A stretch of DNA of 64,000 bases from JAVWHP01 sp036639955 (GCA_036639955.1 JAVWHP010000006.1:38738-102737), one strand, 5' to 3'; positions 16,546-25,606 are shown, numbered from the stretch's first letter. Program-made: numbers and translations. Notes: generated by a model from the letters alone, not told the origin.

Positions 16546-17421
16546 TTAGTTTATTAAATTCTTTAGAATTTCATAAACTCCATCTTCATCATTGCTTAGT
16601 GTTGTACCACTACTAGCAGCTTTAACTGAAGGTAATGCATTCGACATTGCGTATGAATACTTAGCAAATTTTAACATTTCAATATCATTCTCACCATCAC
16701 CAAATGCCATGATTTCATCAGACGATATATTCAATTCATTAGCTAGTGTTTCTAAGGCATTGCCTTTAGTATTGCCCTTAGGGCAAACTTCTAACCACAT
16801 TGCTGCTGTTTTACCTATCCAAAATTCATCTTTAAATTCAGCACGTAGTAATTGGTTAACATGTTCTACCTCTTCAATATTTCCAGCTAAACAAACTTTA
16901 TTCAAATCTTCTTTAAGAATATCATCATCTTTAACATAAATAGTTACTGGATATCCTGAATTAATATTTAAGGTTGGCGCAACCGTTGACGCACGCCATG
17001 GAACATTGCTAGCAATATTGTTTTCGATACGATAGTCTATCTTTCTTTGTAACATAGATTCAGGAATACGAATGTATACATGCATATCCATTAGAAATTG
17101 AAATTCAATTGATTGTTTCTCTATAAATTTATAGATACGCTTAGCATCGGCTAATTTAAGGCGCTCAATAATTCTACGTTCACTATTGAATGCGGGCTTA
17201 ATTGCCATACCATTAACTTCAATATAGTAACCATCAAAACGGTCCATTTTAAGTTGCTTACCATAATCTTCAAGTTTGTGATAATTGCGTCCACTAGCTA
17301 AAACAACTCTTATTCCTTTTTCTTGTAATTTAATAAGTATATCTAAATTACGAACTGATATTTTTGAATCACTATTAAGAAGTGTTCCATCCATATCTAA
17401 TGCTATCATTTTAATATCCAT
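16546..17421 (-). CDS. HAD-superfamily Cof-type sugar phosphatase
   Basis: Cytoplasmic hydrolase of about 291 residues. Motif I is MIALDMDGTLLNSDSKIS, motif II is VLASGRN, and the C-terminus has the motif III/IV segment KGNALETLANELNISSDEIMAFGDGENDIEMLKFAKYSYAMSNA, typical of the Cof/YkrA/YwpJ group with a C2-type cap. The ATG at 17421 is chosen because AGGTGAT lies at correct distance; a GTG three codons upstream is in the ribosome binding site. Substrate cannot be predicted. Confidence 0.9.
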   Translation of the reverse strand: MDIKMIALDMDGTLLNSDSKISVRNLDILIKLQEKGIRVVLASGRNYHKLEDYGKQLKMDRFDGYYIEVNGMAIKPAFNSERRIIERLKLADAKRIYKFIEKQSIEFQFLMDMHVYIRIPESMLQRKIDYRIENNIASNVPWRASTVAPTLNINSGYPVTIYVKDDDILKEDLNKVCLAGNIEEVEHVNQLLRAEFKDEFWIGKTAAMWLEVCPKGNTKGNALETLANELNISSDEIMAFGDGENDIEMLKFAKYSYAMSNALPSVKAASSGTTLSNDEDGVYEILKNLIN

Positions 17422-17522
17422 TCTTATCACCTATTACATTATAACTTATTAATATTTTTTTTGCATTAGTATTGCACATGAATCTTAATAACACTATAAT
17501 TGTATAGAAGGTAGGAATAAAT

Positions 17523-18002
17523 ATGAAAAATATAAAAACAAATGTAATGCGTATATTAGATAAAGCAAAAATAGATTATAAAGCTTATAACTATGATACG
17601 AGTGATGAACAAATTGACGGAATATCTGTAGCACAAAAACTTGGACAAAACCCAAAGCAAGTATTCAAAACAATAATTACTCAAGGTCACAGTAAAAACT
17701 TTTATGTTTTTGTAATAGCAGTTGACGCAGAACTAAATCTTAAATTATGTGCATCTAGTGTAAATGAAAAATCGATTGAACTTATACCACTAAATAAATT
17801 GACACAAATAACAGGTTACATACGTGGAGGTTGTTCTCCAATCGGTTTAAAGAAAAGTTTTCCATGTGTTGTAGATGAATCAGCTCTCGGGTTTCCTACA
17901 ATTATTTTCTCAGCAGGAAAAAAAGGTTTCCAAGTAGATATGAATCCCAAAGATTTAGAAAAGATAATAGATGTTCAATTCAATAAAATAAGTATGAAAT
18001 AA
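17523..18002 (+). CDS. ybaK: Cys-tRNA(Pro)/aminoacyl-tRNA deacylase, YbaK/EbsC family
   Basis: Editing enzyme (159 residues) that hydrolyses misacylated Cys-tRNA(Pro). Family features are the N-terminal TNVMRILDKAKIDYKAYNYD, the central VFKTIITQGHSKNFYVFVIAVDAELNLK with the conserved lysine, and GYIRGGCSPIGLKKSFPCVVDESA. Length is normal. It stands alone with a start supported by AAGGTAGGAA and ends at a shared terminator. Confidence 0.93.
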   Translation: MKNIKTNVMRILDKAKIDYKAYNYDTSDEQIDGISVAQKLGQNPKQVFKTIITQGHSKNFYVFVIAVDAELNLKLCASSVNEKSIELIPLNKLTQITGYIRGGCSPIGLKKSFPCVVDESALGFPTIIFSAGKKGFQVDMNPKDLEKIIDVQFNKISMK

Positions 18003-18042
18003 AATAATTGTGAAGCTATTACATAGCATCACAATTATTTTT
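18001..18042. terminator. Bidirectional terminator between ybaK and fruK
   Basis: Long inverted repeat (AAAATAATTGTGA...TCACAATTATTTT) with one A-A mismatch, T-rich on both strands, placed between two convergent genes. Confidence 0.88.
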
Positions 18043-18942
18043 TAAATTCTCGTATAATTCTTTCATTTGTTTTTTTGTTGCTAAATCACTAGTGAATGCT
18101 GTGGCCGAACCACAACTAACACTAAAAGTTAGTGCATCCTGATAATTGGCCCCATCTAAAATTGCGCTGATAAAACCAGCCAACATACTATCTCCAGCAC
18201 CAGTTGAATTTACTAATTGTCCACAAGGAGCAACTGATTCAAAAACTTGATTATCAGAAGTAACGAGAATAGCACCAGAAGATCCAAGTGAAACTAGAAC
18301 ATTTTGCGCACCTTTAGATTGCATTTCTTTTGCAGCATCAATAACATCCTCAGTACTGTGGAGTATTTTATCAACCATTTCCGAAAGTTCTTCTAAATTC
18401 GGTTTTATTAAATAAGGATGATAAATTAAAGCACTAGACATAAGTTTGCTAGTAGCATCAATGATAAATTTAATTTCATTATTTTTCAAACTATTCATTA
18501 TATTAGCATAAGTAGAATCAGATAAACAAGCAGGAACACTACCCGCTAAAACAAGAATATCGCCAGAATTAATAGTGCTCAATTTTTTAAGTAAATCATT
18601 AAACTCTTCATCCTTGATTGTAGGTCCAACTGCATTAATTTCACTCTCAACATGAGCCTTTAGTTTAACATTAATTCTTGTAGCACCATCTTCTAAATAA
18701 ATGAAATCATTTTTAATGCCTCTCTTATTAACTAGAGTCTCTACCTCTTTACCGCTAAAACCAGCTAAGAAACCAAGTGCTATATTATCAACACCTAAAC
18801 GCGATAAAATTGTTGAAACATTAATACCCTTACCACCCGGGTAAGTAGCATCTAAATAGCTACGATTCACTTCGCCCTCATTAAAATCTTTAACAAATGT
18901 GACATAATCTAATGAAGGATTAATACATAAAGTATATATCAT
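18019..18942 (-). CDS. fruK: 1-phosphofructokinase (PfkB family)
   Basis: Phosphorylates fructose 1-phosphate to fructose 1,6-bisphosphate in the cytoplasm. The sequence begins MIYTLCINPSLDYV and has PfkB signature 1 (PGGKGINVSTILSRLG, 35-50) and signature 2 with the catalytic aspartate in NSTGAGDSMLAGF (Asp251). The INPSLDYV start favours the FruK/LacC branch over ribokinases; tagatose-6-phosphate kinase is the alternative. No fructose PTS or FruR gene is next to it, which is unusual for fruK. Confidence 0.87.
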   Translation of the reverse strand: MIYTLCINPSLDYVTFVKDFNEGEVNRSYLDATYPGGKGINVSTILSRLGVDNIALGFLAGFSGKEVETLVNKRGIKNDFIYLEDGATRINVKLKAHVESEINAVGPTIKDEEFNDLLKKLSTINSGDILVLAGSVPACLSDSTYANIMNSLKNNEIKFIIDATSKLMSSALIYHPYLIKPNLEELSEMVDKILHSTEDVIDAAKEMQSKGAQNVLVSLGSSGAILVTSDNQVFESVAPCGQLVNSTGAGDSMLAGFISAILDGANYQDALTFSVSCGSATAFTSDLATKKQMKELYENLKNNCDAM

Positions 18943-19013
18943 TATAATACCTCCTTTTATTATATTTTAACACTTTAAAAATATTAAACAATAACATTAA
19001 ATTATATTATAAT

Positions 19014-19038
19014 AAAAAAAAGCAAGCTAAGCTTACTT
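19014..19038 (-). terminator. Terminator after HAD phosphatase gene
   Basis: Stem AAGTAAGC/GCTTGCTT with a TTA loop followed by eight T residues on the minus strand, just after the stop codon at 19045. Confidence 0.85.
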
Positions 19039-19044
19039 AAATTA

Positions 19045-19893
19045 TTAGACGCCAAGTTTTTCTAAATATTTAGCAATCCCTGAATTATCATTAGATTCAG
19101 TTACATCATAGGCAATATCTTTTAAAGTAGGCATTGCATTTTCCATAGCAATTCCATATTTGGCGAATTCAAACATTGAAATATCATTTTCACCATCGCC
19201 AAATGTTACAATCTCATCACTACTTATATTATTTGCAAGTGCAATTCTCTTAATAGCTAATCCTTTAGAAACGCCCTTAGGCATAATCTCTAACCAATTA
19301 GGAGCAACTCTTAATAATTCATAATCAGAAGATAACTCTTCAACTATTTTAGGAAAACTAAGTTTCATCAGGAAAGCAGGTTGAACACCGACCACCTTAT
19401 TAACAGAATGATTAAATTTATAACTATGCGTTTTTATCGTTTTAATATTTGACATTTCACCCTCTAAACCATAATTATATTTACGCTTAGTTACTATGCA
19501 GCGAGCAATCTTTACTAATTTGTTAAATGTAGACAAGTAATTGTAATAGCAATGCTTAGAGAAACATATCCCTTCTAAACCATGACGATGAATAGATTCA
19601 AGTATTCTATTAGCATCATTACTATTAAGAACTCTTCCAAGTTTATATTCATCCGATTTGAAACTATATATTTCTTGACCATTTATACCAACAATATAAT
19701 TGTTAGGAAACTTATCCATATGTAAAGATTTATATGCAAAAGTTAAATTTTCTTTATTTCTACCAGAAGCAATAACTACCATAATACCTTTTTTTTGTGC
19801 TTCTATAAGTTTTAAACGTGTAACCTCATCTATTACCTTTTTACTAGTAAGTAGTGTTCCATCCATATCACAACAGATCATTTTTATACTCAT
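19045..19893 (-). CDS. HAD-superfamily Cof-type phosphatase
   Basis: Hydrolase of 282 residues with motif I MICCDMDGTLLTSKKVI, motif II VIASGRN, and the final motif KGLAIKRIALANNISSDEIVTFGDGENDISMFEFAKYGIAMENA. The cap domain (about 85-190) is unusually basic and Tyr-rich (KHCYYNYLSTFNKLVKIARCIVTKRKYNYG). It is one of three Cof-type paralogues in 7 kb. It has its own terminator. The substrate is unknown. Confidence 0.88.
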   Translation of the reverse strand: MSIKMICCDMDGTLLTSKKVIDEVTRLKLIEAQKKGIMVVIASGRNKENLTFAYKSLHMDKFPNNYIVGINGQEIYSFKSDEYKLGRVLNSNDANRILESIHRHGLEGICFSKHCYYNYLSTFNKLVKIARCIVTKRKYNYGLEGEMSNIKTIKTHSYKFNHSVNKVVGVQPAFLMKLSFPKIVEELSSDYELLRVAPNWLEIMPKGVSKGLAIKRIALANNISSDEIVTFGDGENDISMFEFAKYGIAMENAMPTLKDIAYDVTESNDNSGIAKYLEKLGV

Positions 19894-19968
19894 ACTATTA
19901 CCTCTTTTCTTTCTACGCTATTATAATATAAATATTAGAGATAATATTTTCATTAAATGAAAATAGAA

Positions 19969-19998
19969 CCAAAAAAAAACATCTGAATTCAGATGTTT
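19969..19998 (-). terminator. Terminator of nagB
   Basis: Perfect stem AAACATCTGA/TCAGATGTTT followed by nine T residues on the minus strand, 11 bases after the nagB stop. Confidence 0.92.
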
Positions 19999-20008
19999 AA
20001 TTTACTAA

Positions 20009-20725
20009 TTAAAGTTTTGCAGCTGCTGCTTTATCACAGATAACAACAACATCATTGTGATTTTGAAGAACACTAGCAGGACAATCAGTAGTTGGAGTAG
20101 CTTTAACCATTGCATAAACAGCATCAGCTTTGTTTGCTCCAGTAGCAACTAATAAAATCTTTTTAGCCTTCATAATAGTAGCAATACCCATTGTAATTGC
20201 ATGAGTAGGCACTTTATTAATGTCATCTTCAAAGAAACGAGCATTATCTTGACGAGTTTTTTCAGTTAAAGTAACAATGTGAGTTTCTTCATCAAATGAA
20301 GTTCCTGGTTCATTGAAACCAATGTGACCATTAGCTCCAATTCCTAAAACTTGTACATCAACAGAAACATTTTCCATTGCTTTTTCATACGCTTGACAAT
20401 CTTCCTTAGTATTACCAAAAGGTACATTAACGTTTTCTTCTTTAATGTCGATACCTTTGAATAGGTTTTCGTGCATAAAAGTCCAGTATGTTTGAGCGTG
20501 GTTACGATCAAGACCAACATATTCATCTAAGTTGAATGAATGGATATCTTTATAAGAAGTTCCATTTTCATTGTGATCCTTGATCATGTTTGTGTATAAT
20601 CCAATAGGACTTGATCCAGTTGCTAAACCTAAAGTTGCGTTCGGTTTTTTAACAACGATTTCTTTCATTACTTCAAAAGCTTTTTCACTTACTTGTTCAT
20701 AGTTTTCTAATACGATTACTTGCAT
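20009..20725 (-). CDS. nagB: Glucosamine-6-phosphate deaminase
   Basis: Converts glucosamine 6-phosphate to fructose 6-phosphate and ammonia. Key segments: GLATGSSPIGLY (phosphate loop), SFNLDEYVGL (Asp67, Glu68) and GIGANGHIGFNEPG (128-141, with His134 and Glu139). At 238 residues it is the shorter Gram-positive type, lacking the long C-terminal allosteric region of the E. coli enzyme. It has its own promoter and terminator, separate from nagA 2 kb upstream. Confidence 0.96.
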   Translation of the reverse strand: MQVIVLENYEQVSEKAFEVMKEIVVKKPNATLGLATGSSPIGLYTNMIKDHNENGTSYKDIHSFNLDEYVGLDRNHAQTYWTFMHENLFKGIDIKEENVNVPFGNTKEDCQAYEKAMENVSVDVQVLGIGANGHIGFNEPGTSFDEETHIVTLTEKTRQDNARFFEDDINKVPTHAITMGIATIMKAKKILLVATGANKADAVYAMVKATPTTDCPASVLQNHNDVVVICDKAAAAKL

Positions 20726-20754
20726 GTTATAATCCTCCTAAATTTACCTTTATA

Positions 20755-20783
20755 ATAATAGCACTTTAAACAAGACTTTTCAA
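20755..20783 (-). promoter_or_regulatory. nagB promoter
   Basis: Minus strand: -35 TTGAAA (20783-20778), 17-base spacer, -10 TATTAT (20760-20755). The 5' leader is about 25-30 bases and carries the GGAGGATTATA ribosome binding site. Confidence 0.7.
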
Positions 20784-20844
20784 TTAATAAAGACATAAAA
20801 TAGTTAATAAGCACTAAATAAGGAGAATATATAGTATAAACACT

Positions 20845-20874
20845 AAAAAGCTCATCAATTAAACTTGATGAGCT
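20845..20874 (-). terminator. Terminator after aldose epimerase gene
   Basis: Ten-base stem AGCTCATCAA/TTGATGAGCT with a GTTTAA loop and a T tract on the minus strand, eight bases after the stop codon. Confidence 0.88.
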
Positions 20875-20882
20875 AATATTTT

Positions 20883-21743
20883 CTAATCTAATATTTCAAT
20901 TGAATAAGAAGTCTTCCATTCCTTACCAGGAGCTAAGATAATAGTATCTTCTCTCTTTGAAAATTCTACAGGTGTTTTTGTAAAATCACCATGTCCATGC
21001 CAAGGCTCAATACAAATAAAAGGAGCTTTTTCAGGAGTCCATATAGCTAAATATTTAAAACCATAACAACTAACACGGATAGAGTGTTTTGGGCCAACTA
21101 AATCAACATAAGGACTAACAATATCCTTATACAATAAAGTTGAATATTTTTCGAAATCCGAATAATTTAATTTAATCTCTTCAAAGCTACGTTTAACTTG
21201 TTCAGGTTCATTATTTTTAGTTAAATCTAATACTAATTGAGTTGGATTTTCTTTCATTGGGAAAACGAGTTTGTAATCACTGAACTTTTCATCCTTTTCA
21301 ATAGGACAATTAAAACCAGGATGAACACCTAAAGAAAACGGCATAGGTTTCTTGCCTTTATTAAGCACTATATAAGTTATAACAATCTTATTATCTATTA
21401 ATTCATATTGAGTATGAAACTTAAAGTTATAAGGATACTGTTCTAAAGTGAATTCATTTGCTTTTAATTCCATAGTGATTCTATTAGTTGTTTCCTCAAT
21501 ACAAATCATATCTGAAATTCTTATAAAACCATGATTTTTCATTTCATAGTGTTGGCCATCAACATCATAACCATGATTAACAAGTCCAGAAATTATTGGA
21601 AATAAAGTAGGATTTTTACCTGACCAATGTTTATCATCTCCTTGCCACATGTATTCAATCTTCTTTTTCTTATCAAAAAAACTTTGGATTTCTCCACCAC
21701 GATTCATAATCTCTAACTCAAATCTTTCGTTACTAATTTTCAT
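20883..21743 (-). CDS. Aldose 1-epimerase family protein (LacX-like)
   Basis: Mutarotase-type beta-sandwich protein of 286 residues. Family-like segments are the start MKISNERFELEIMNRGGEIQSFFDKKKKIEYMWQGD, MKNHGFIR with the catalytic-type histidine, SLGVHPGFNCP, and FICIEPWHGHGD near the C-terminus. It interconverts anomers of hexoses or hexose phosphates; the exact sugar is not clear. It lies between two sugar-metabolism genes, probably in its own unit. Confidence 0.88.
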   Translation of the reverse strand: MKISNERFELEIMNRGGEIQSFFDKKKKIEYMWQGDDKHWSGKNPTLFPIISGLVNHGYDVDGQHYEMKNHGFIRISDMICIEETTNRITMELKANEFTLEQYPYNFKFHTQYELIDNKIVITYIVLNKGKKPMPFSLGVHPGFNCPIEKDEKFSDYKLVFPMKENPTQLVLDLTKNNEPEQVKRSFEEIKLNYSDFEKYSTLLYKDIVSPYVDLVGPKHSIRVSCYGFKYLAIWTPEKAPFICIEPWHGHGDFTKTPVEFSKREDTIILAPGKEWKTSYSIEILD

Positions 21744-21851
21744 TTCATTATTACCTTCCTATTTTTTATATTGTAACACAATTTTAAATTTAAATACATA
21801 AGATTTAAATAATTTTATATTAATTCATATGTAAGATAAATTTAAAAATGC

Positions 21852-22640
21852 TTATATAATATGATATTCCTTAAGTATCTTATATATACCATCTTCATTT
21901 ATAGGCAAACACACCTTCCATGCACAAGCCTTTAAATCTTCATTAGCATTACCCATAGCAACTCCATAGCCTACACTAGTTAACATTGGGATATCATTAT
22001 AACCATCACCAAAAGCAAAACAATCATTCATACTAAGATTCCATCGCTTAAGAACCATCTCAATACCTAGATGTTTACCAGCTTTTGTATTTAATATTTC
22101 TAAACAATCCTGAAGATCTAAGAAAGAATTATTATTGAGTAATTTAGCAATATCAGCCTTCTCTTTACGAGTATGAGTATATGCTAATAAATTATAAATA
22201 TCACCACCAGTATAATTTCTAACAGTAGGACTAAATAAATAAAGTTTAAAAAAGATATCCTTAACATATTGTTCAACATTAGGCATAAAATATACTGTAT
22301 CTTTAAAAGTATATCTTAAAGATATATTATGAATACTACAATATTCTATAACAGCTTTAATATCAGCATTAGATACTGGTAGTTCATCAACAATTTCACC
22401 ATCTATTCTTATGATCGAACCTCCATCACTAATTAAAGCATCATAATCAAAGTTAAAGAAAAAAGGTGGTAAGTTCTTCATTTCATAAATATTTCTACCG
22501 GTAACAAAGCAAACTTTATAGCCTATACGTTTTAGTTCAGTAAGAGCTATTTGGGTAGACAAAGATATTTCATGATTATAATGATCATAAGTTGTACCAT
22601 CAATATCAAAAAAAATCGCTTTAATATTTATTTTTTCCAT
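21852..22640 (-). CDS. HAD-superfamily Cof-type phosphatase
   Basis: Hydrolase of 262 residues with motif I AIFFDIDGTTYDHYNH, motif II CFVTGRN, and KHLGIEMVLKRWNLSMNDCFAFGDGYNDIPMLTSVGYGVAMGNA. Motif I has TTY instead of the usual TLL. The ATG at 22640 is chosen since TGAGGAT forms the ribosome binding site; an in-frame TTG four codons upstream overlaps it. It follows nagA after a terminator. Confidence 0.88.
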   Translation of the reverse strand: MEKINIKAIFFDIDGTTYDHYNHEISLSTQIALTELKRIGYKVCFVTGRNIYEMKNLPPFFFNFDYDALISDGGSIIRIDGEIVDELPVSNADIKAVIEYCSIHNISLRYTFKDTVYFMPNVEQYVKDIFFKLYLFSPTVRNYTGGDIYNLLAYTHTRKEKADIAKLLNNNSFLDLQDCLEILNTKAGKHLGIEMVLKRWNLSMNDCFAFGDGYNDIPMLTSVGYGVAMGNANEDLKACAWKVCLPINEDGIYKILKEYHII

Positions 22641-22648
22641 ATTTATCC

Positions 22649-22675
22649 TCAAAAAAAGGGGAATACTCCCCTTTA
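22649..22675 (-). terminator. Terminator of nagA
   Basis: Stem AAAGGGGAGT/ATTCCCCTTT followed by a run of T residues on the minus strand, between nagA and the HAD gene; some read-through into the HAD gene is likely as no separate promoter is obvious. Confidence 0.88.
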
Positions 22676-22688
22676 CCTTCTATAATGT

Positions 22689-23831
22689 TTATTTACAAGT
22701 AATACCCTTTACAAATGTTTGCTCAACACTGTAATCATCATTAAGAACAACCATATCAGCATCAAATCCACTAACCAATTTACCTTTACGGTTATCTACT
22801 TTTAATAAACGAGCAGGATTTATAGTACAAGAATTTAAAGCAGCATCAAATGGTATCATAGCTTCTTCAACTAAAATTCTTAAACCTTCATTTAATTTTA
22901 AAGTAGAACCTGCTAATGAATGACCTTCACTTGTTAGATGTGCACTACCATCATCATAAATTTCAATATCTAAACCACCAGATTTGTAAAAGCCTTTAGG
23001 TAAACCTTTAGCTCTTAAAGAATCAGAAATCATAATAGTATAATCTCTCCCTTTAGCAGTAAATAAATTATTCAAAGAGTTAACATTAGAATGACAGCCA
23101 TCACAAATAACTTCACCAAATATATCTCTAAAACGTAAAGCCCCACCAACTAAACCAGGGTCTCTATGATGGAAAGGAGTCATACCATTAAACACGTGTG
23201 TCATACTAGTTGCACCATTAGCAACACCTAATAAAGCCTCTTCATAAGTGGCTGCTGAATGTCCCATACTAACAACTACACCATTTTCAGAAGCATATTT
23301 AGTTAACTCGTGATTAATATCCTTTTCAACAGCCATAGTAATGATTTTAATTAAACCATTAGCTGCTTCTTGATAACTCTTGAATTGGCTAACACTAGGA
23401 ACAGCTATAAATTCTTCTGGCTGAGCTCCCTTATATTTAAGATCTAAATAAGGCCCTTCAAAATGAACACCAAGAATTTCAGCACCATCATAACCAGACT
23501 TAACAACATTAGCAACATTCTTTAAAGCATTAGATAAAACAGCAACTGACTGTGTAATAGTAGTTGGGCAAACGCTTGTAACACCCTCATCGCTAGGAAT
23601 GCCCTTAATCCATTTTCTTAAACCAGCTTCATCTCCATCATTAGTATCAAAACCATAAGCACCATGAGTATGTATATCAATAAAACCTGGAATAATTCTT
23701 TTAGTCCCATAGTCAATATCAACTTTTTCTTTACCATAATCTAAAACACTAAGGATAACTCCATTTTCAATCACTAATTGAGCAGCAATAAACTGTGTAG
23801 CTACCCAAACTCTTTTACTTTGTATAATCAT
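22689..23831 (-). CDS. nagA: N-acetylglucosamine-6-phosphate deacetylase
   Basis: Removes acetate from GlcNAc-6-phosphate, supplying NagB. An amidohydrolase of 380 residues with the metal site start PGFIDIHTHGAYGFDT (HTH 54-56), VHFEGPYL, MGHSAATYEEAL, THVFNGMTPFHHRDPG and ICDGCHSN. Length and motifs match NagA. A GGAGGTAATTA ribosome binding site and a -10 TATAAT (near 23866) lie upstream. Confidence 0.96.
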   Translation of the reverse strand: MIIQSKRVWVATQFIAAQLVIENGVILSVLDYGKEKVDIDYGTKRIIPGFIDIHTHGAYGFDTNDGDEAGLRKWIKGIPSDEGVTSVCPTTITQSVAVLSNALKNVANVVKSGYDGAEILGVHFEGPYLDLKYKGAQPEEFIAVPSVSQFKSYQEAANGLIKIITMAVEKDINHELTKYASENGVVVSMGHSAATYEEALLGVANGATSMTHVFNGMTPFHHRDPGLVGGALRFRDIFGEVICDGCHSNVNSLNNLFTAKGRDYTIMISDSLRAKGLPKGFYKSGGLDIEIYDDGSAHLTSEGHSLAGSTLKLNEGLRILVEEAMIPFDAALNSCTINPARLLKVDNRKGKLVSGFDADMVVLNDDYSVEQTFVKGITCK

Positions 23832-23952
23832 ATATAATTACCTCCTGTAAGTGCCTATATTATACTACAACTAACATTTTTTTTAAACTATTCTACCTTT
23901 AAAGTATGTATTAAATTATATTTATTATACTTATAATTAACTTTCAGTAATA

Positions 23953-23975
23953 ATATTAGACATTTGTTCTAATAT
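23953..23975 (+). promoter_or_regulatory. Inverted-repeat candidate operator upstream of the flavodiiron gene
   Basis: Perfect eight-base inverted repeat ATATTAGA (23953-23960) and TCTAATAT (23968-23975) with a seven-base spacer, about 40 bases before the ATG at 24014. The symmetry suggests a dimeric regulator. Its identity and exact promoter are not clear. Confidence 0.5.
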
Positions 23976-24013
23976 GATACATAATAAAGAAAGATATATA
24001 GGAGGAAACACTT

Positions 24014-25213
24014 ATGAAACAAGCAATAAAAATTTGTAACAATGTTTACTGGGTTGGTGTACATGATTTTAATTTAAGAAATTTTCATGGTTCTTTATTC
24101 CCTATTCAAGATGGTACTTCTTATAACGCATATTTAATAGTAGATAAAGAAATCACTTTAATTGATACTGTAGAAGAAGAATTCATGGATATTATGTTAG
24201 AAAGAATTAGAAGTGTTATTAAAAATCAAGCAATTGATAATGTAATAGTTCAACATGCAGAGCCTGATCATTCAAGTGGATTTATACGTTTTATGAAAGA
24301 ATATCCAAATGCTAAAGCTTTTGCTAGTAATGCTGGAATTAATATTATGATGAAGCAATATTTTAATGATTATCATTATCTCAAATTAAAAACTAATGAT
24401 AAACTATGTACAGGTAAGTACACATTATCTTTTATAGAAATGTCGATGATACATTGGCCAGATAATATGATGACTTATTTAGAAGAAGAACAAATATTAT
24501 TTTCTAATGATGCTTTTGGACAGCACATTGCTAGTTATGATATATTTGACCGTTATCATAGTTTTGATAAACTAATGGACCGCACTAAAGATTATTATGC
24601 TAATATACTTATGCAAGCTAATAAAGTCATATCTAATAAACTTAGTGAAATTAGCAAATTGAATTTATCACTTAAATTTATAGCTCCTGCTCATGGTGTT
24701 ATTTGGGTAGATCATATTGAAGCAGTATTAGATGCTTATTCAAGTTATGCTAATTGTCAAAATGTAAATAAAGCAGTAATTGTTTATGATAGTGTATGGA
24801 ATCATACGCGTTCAATTGCTGAGGCTTTTGGTGAAGGACTTGGTCGTAATGGTATTTGTGTAAAAGTTTATAAGGTTTCTGAAACAAGTAATGCTTTAAT
24901 CTTTAAAGAAATTTTAGATGCTAAAGCTGTATTTGTAGGTAGTGGAACCTACAATAATTCAGTATCACCTGAAATTGCCGGTTTCTTAGCACACCTATCT
25001 ACTTTAAAAATCACGAATAAAATTGGGTTTGCTTTTGGTAGTTATGGCTGGTATAATCAAGCCTGTAAAAATATGTCTGAACAACTTGCGACTTCTGGAA
25101 TAACTTTATATGGAGAAGGTTCACTTAATGTGAATTATGCGCCTACAGAAGATGATCTTGATAACATTGTAGAATTAGGTGCTTCTCTGTCAGATGTAAT
25201 AAAAAATATGTAA
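24014..25213 (+). CDS. Flavodiiron protein (A-type flavoprotein, O2/NO reductase)
   Basis: Cytoplasmic enzyme of 399 residues that reduces oxygen to water or nitric oxide to nitrous oxide, protecting anaerobes. The N-terminal metallo-beta-lactamase-like domain has the diiron ligands HAEPDHSSGF (His81, Glu83, Asp85, His86), and the segment APAHGVIW later in the domain. The C-terminal flavodoxin domain starts near residue 255 (AVIVYDSVWNHTRSIAEAFGEGL) and has the FMN-binding GSGTYNNS and GSYGWYNQA loops. No rubredoxin domain is fused, so a separate electron donor is needed. AGGAGG lies eight bases before the start. Confidence 0.95.
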   Translation: MKQAIKICNNVYWVGVHDFNLRNFHGSLFPIQDGTSYNAYLIVDKEITLIDTVEEEFMDIMLERIRSVIKNQAIDNVIVQHAEPDHSSGFIRFMKEYPNAKAFASNAGINIMMKQYFNDYHYLKLKTNDKLCTGKYTLSFIEMSMIHWPDNMMTYLEEEQILFSNDAFGQHIASYDIFDRYHSFDKLMDRTKDYYANILMQANKVISNKLSEISKLNLSLKFIAPAHGVIWVDHIEAVLDAYSSYANCQNVNKAVIVYDSVWNHTRSIAEAFGEGLGRNGICVKVYKVSETSNALIFKEILDAKAVFVGSGTYNNSVSPEIAGFLAHLSTLKITNKIGFAFGSYGWYNQACKNMSEQLATSGITLYGEGSLNVNYAPTEDDLDNIVELGASLSDVIKNM

Positions 25214-25220
25214 TACAATA

Positions 25221-25248
25221 AAGTAAGTGCAAATTGCATTTACTTTTT
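25221..25248 (+). terminator. Terminator of the flavodiiron gene
   Basis: Stem AAGTAAGTGCAA/TTGCATTTACTT with one G-T pair and a following T run. Confidence 0.85.
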
Positions 25249-25290
25249 CATAATTAAATATTCGCAACATCCTTTAATCTTCTAACGCAA

Positions 25291-25410
25291 TAAAAAAAGA
25301 TAGACAATGTCTATCTGATTTACTAAATTAAGATGTGAGATTTCGGGAAAGGGTATAAGCAATCTCTTAATTTAGTGTGCATGTATATGCTAGATGTTTG
25401 CTTACTCACA
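25291..25410 (-). ncRNA. Candidate structured small RNA with its own terminator
   Basis: The interval between two protein genes holds a minus-strand terminator (stem AGATAGA/TCTATCT, 25298-25316, then seven T). Upstream is a perfect 12-base stem, ACTAAATTAAGA/TCTTAATTTAGT (25322-25333 with 25365-25376), and a possible seven-base pseudoknot between 25356-25362 and 25398-25404. A C-rich ACCCTTTCCCG segment lies in the loop. A -10-like TATAAT is at 25417-25412, but the -35 is poor. A separate terminator at 25472-25506 isolates it from the upstream gene. I do not recognise the family and no open frame fits. Confidence 0.5.
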
Positions 25411-25471
25411 CATTATACATGATTATTCTAAATAGCGATAGGCATTTTTTGAAAATAATTTCAAATTATGA

Positions 25472-25506
25472 AAAACAGTATACTTTAAATTTAAGTATAC
25501 TGTTTT
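25472..25506. terminator. Terminator after the lysine-rich protein gene
   Basis: Perfect 14-base stem AAAACAGTATACTT/AAGTATACTGTTTT with T-rich flanks on both strands. It lies about 100 bases after the stop at 25607. Bases 25507-25606 hold nothing else that I can support. Confidence 0.8.
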
Positions 25507-25606
25507 CATATAGATTTATCGATTCTAACTTAATCATTATATTATTGACTTTCTAATGTTCCACTCATATATAATGCTATAAGTATTATTTATTTCCGTT
25601 ACTAAT

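Noticed and set aside
25507..25606. Plus-strand promoter (TTGACT and TATAAT) running into the lysine-rich gene
   Set aside because: Spacing to the TATAAT is 19 bases and the alternative -10 is poor; an antisense RNA cannot be supported by sequence alone.
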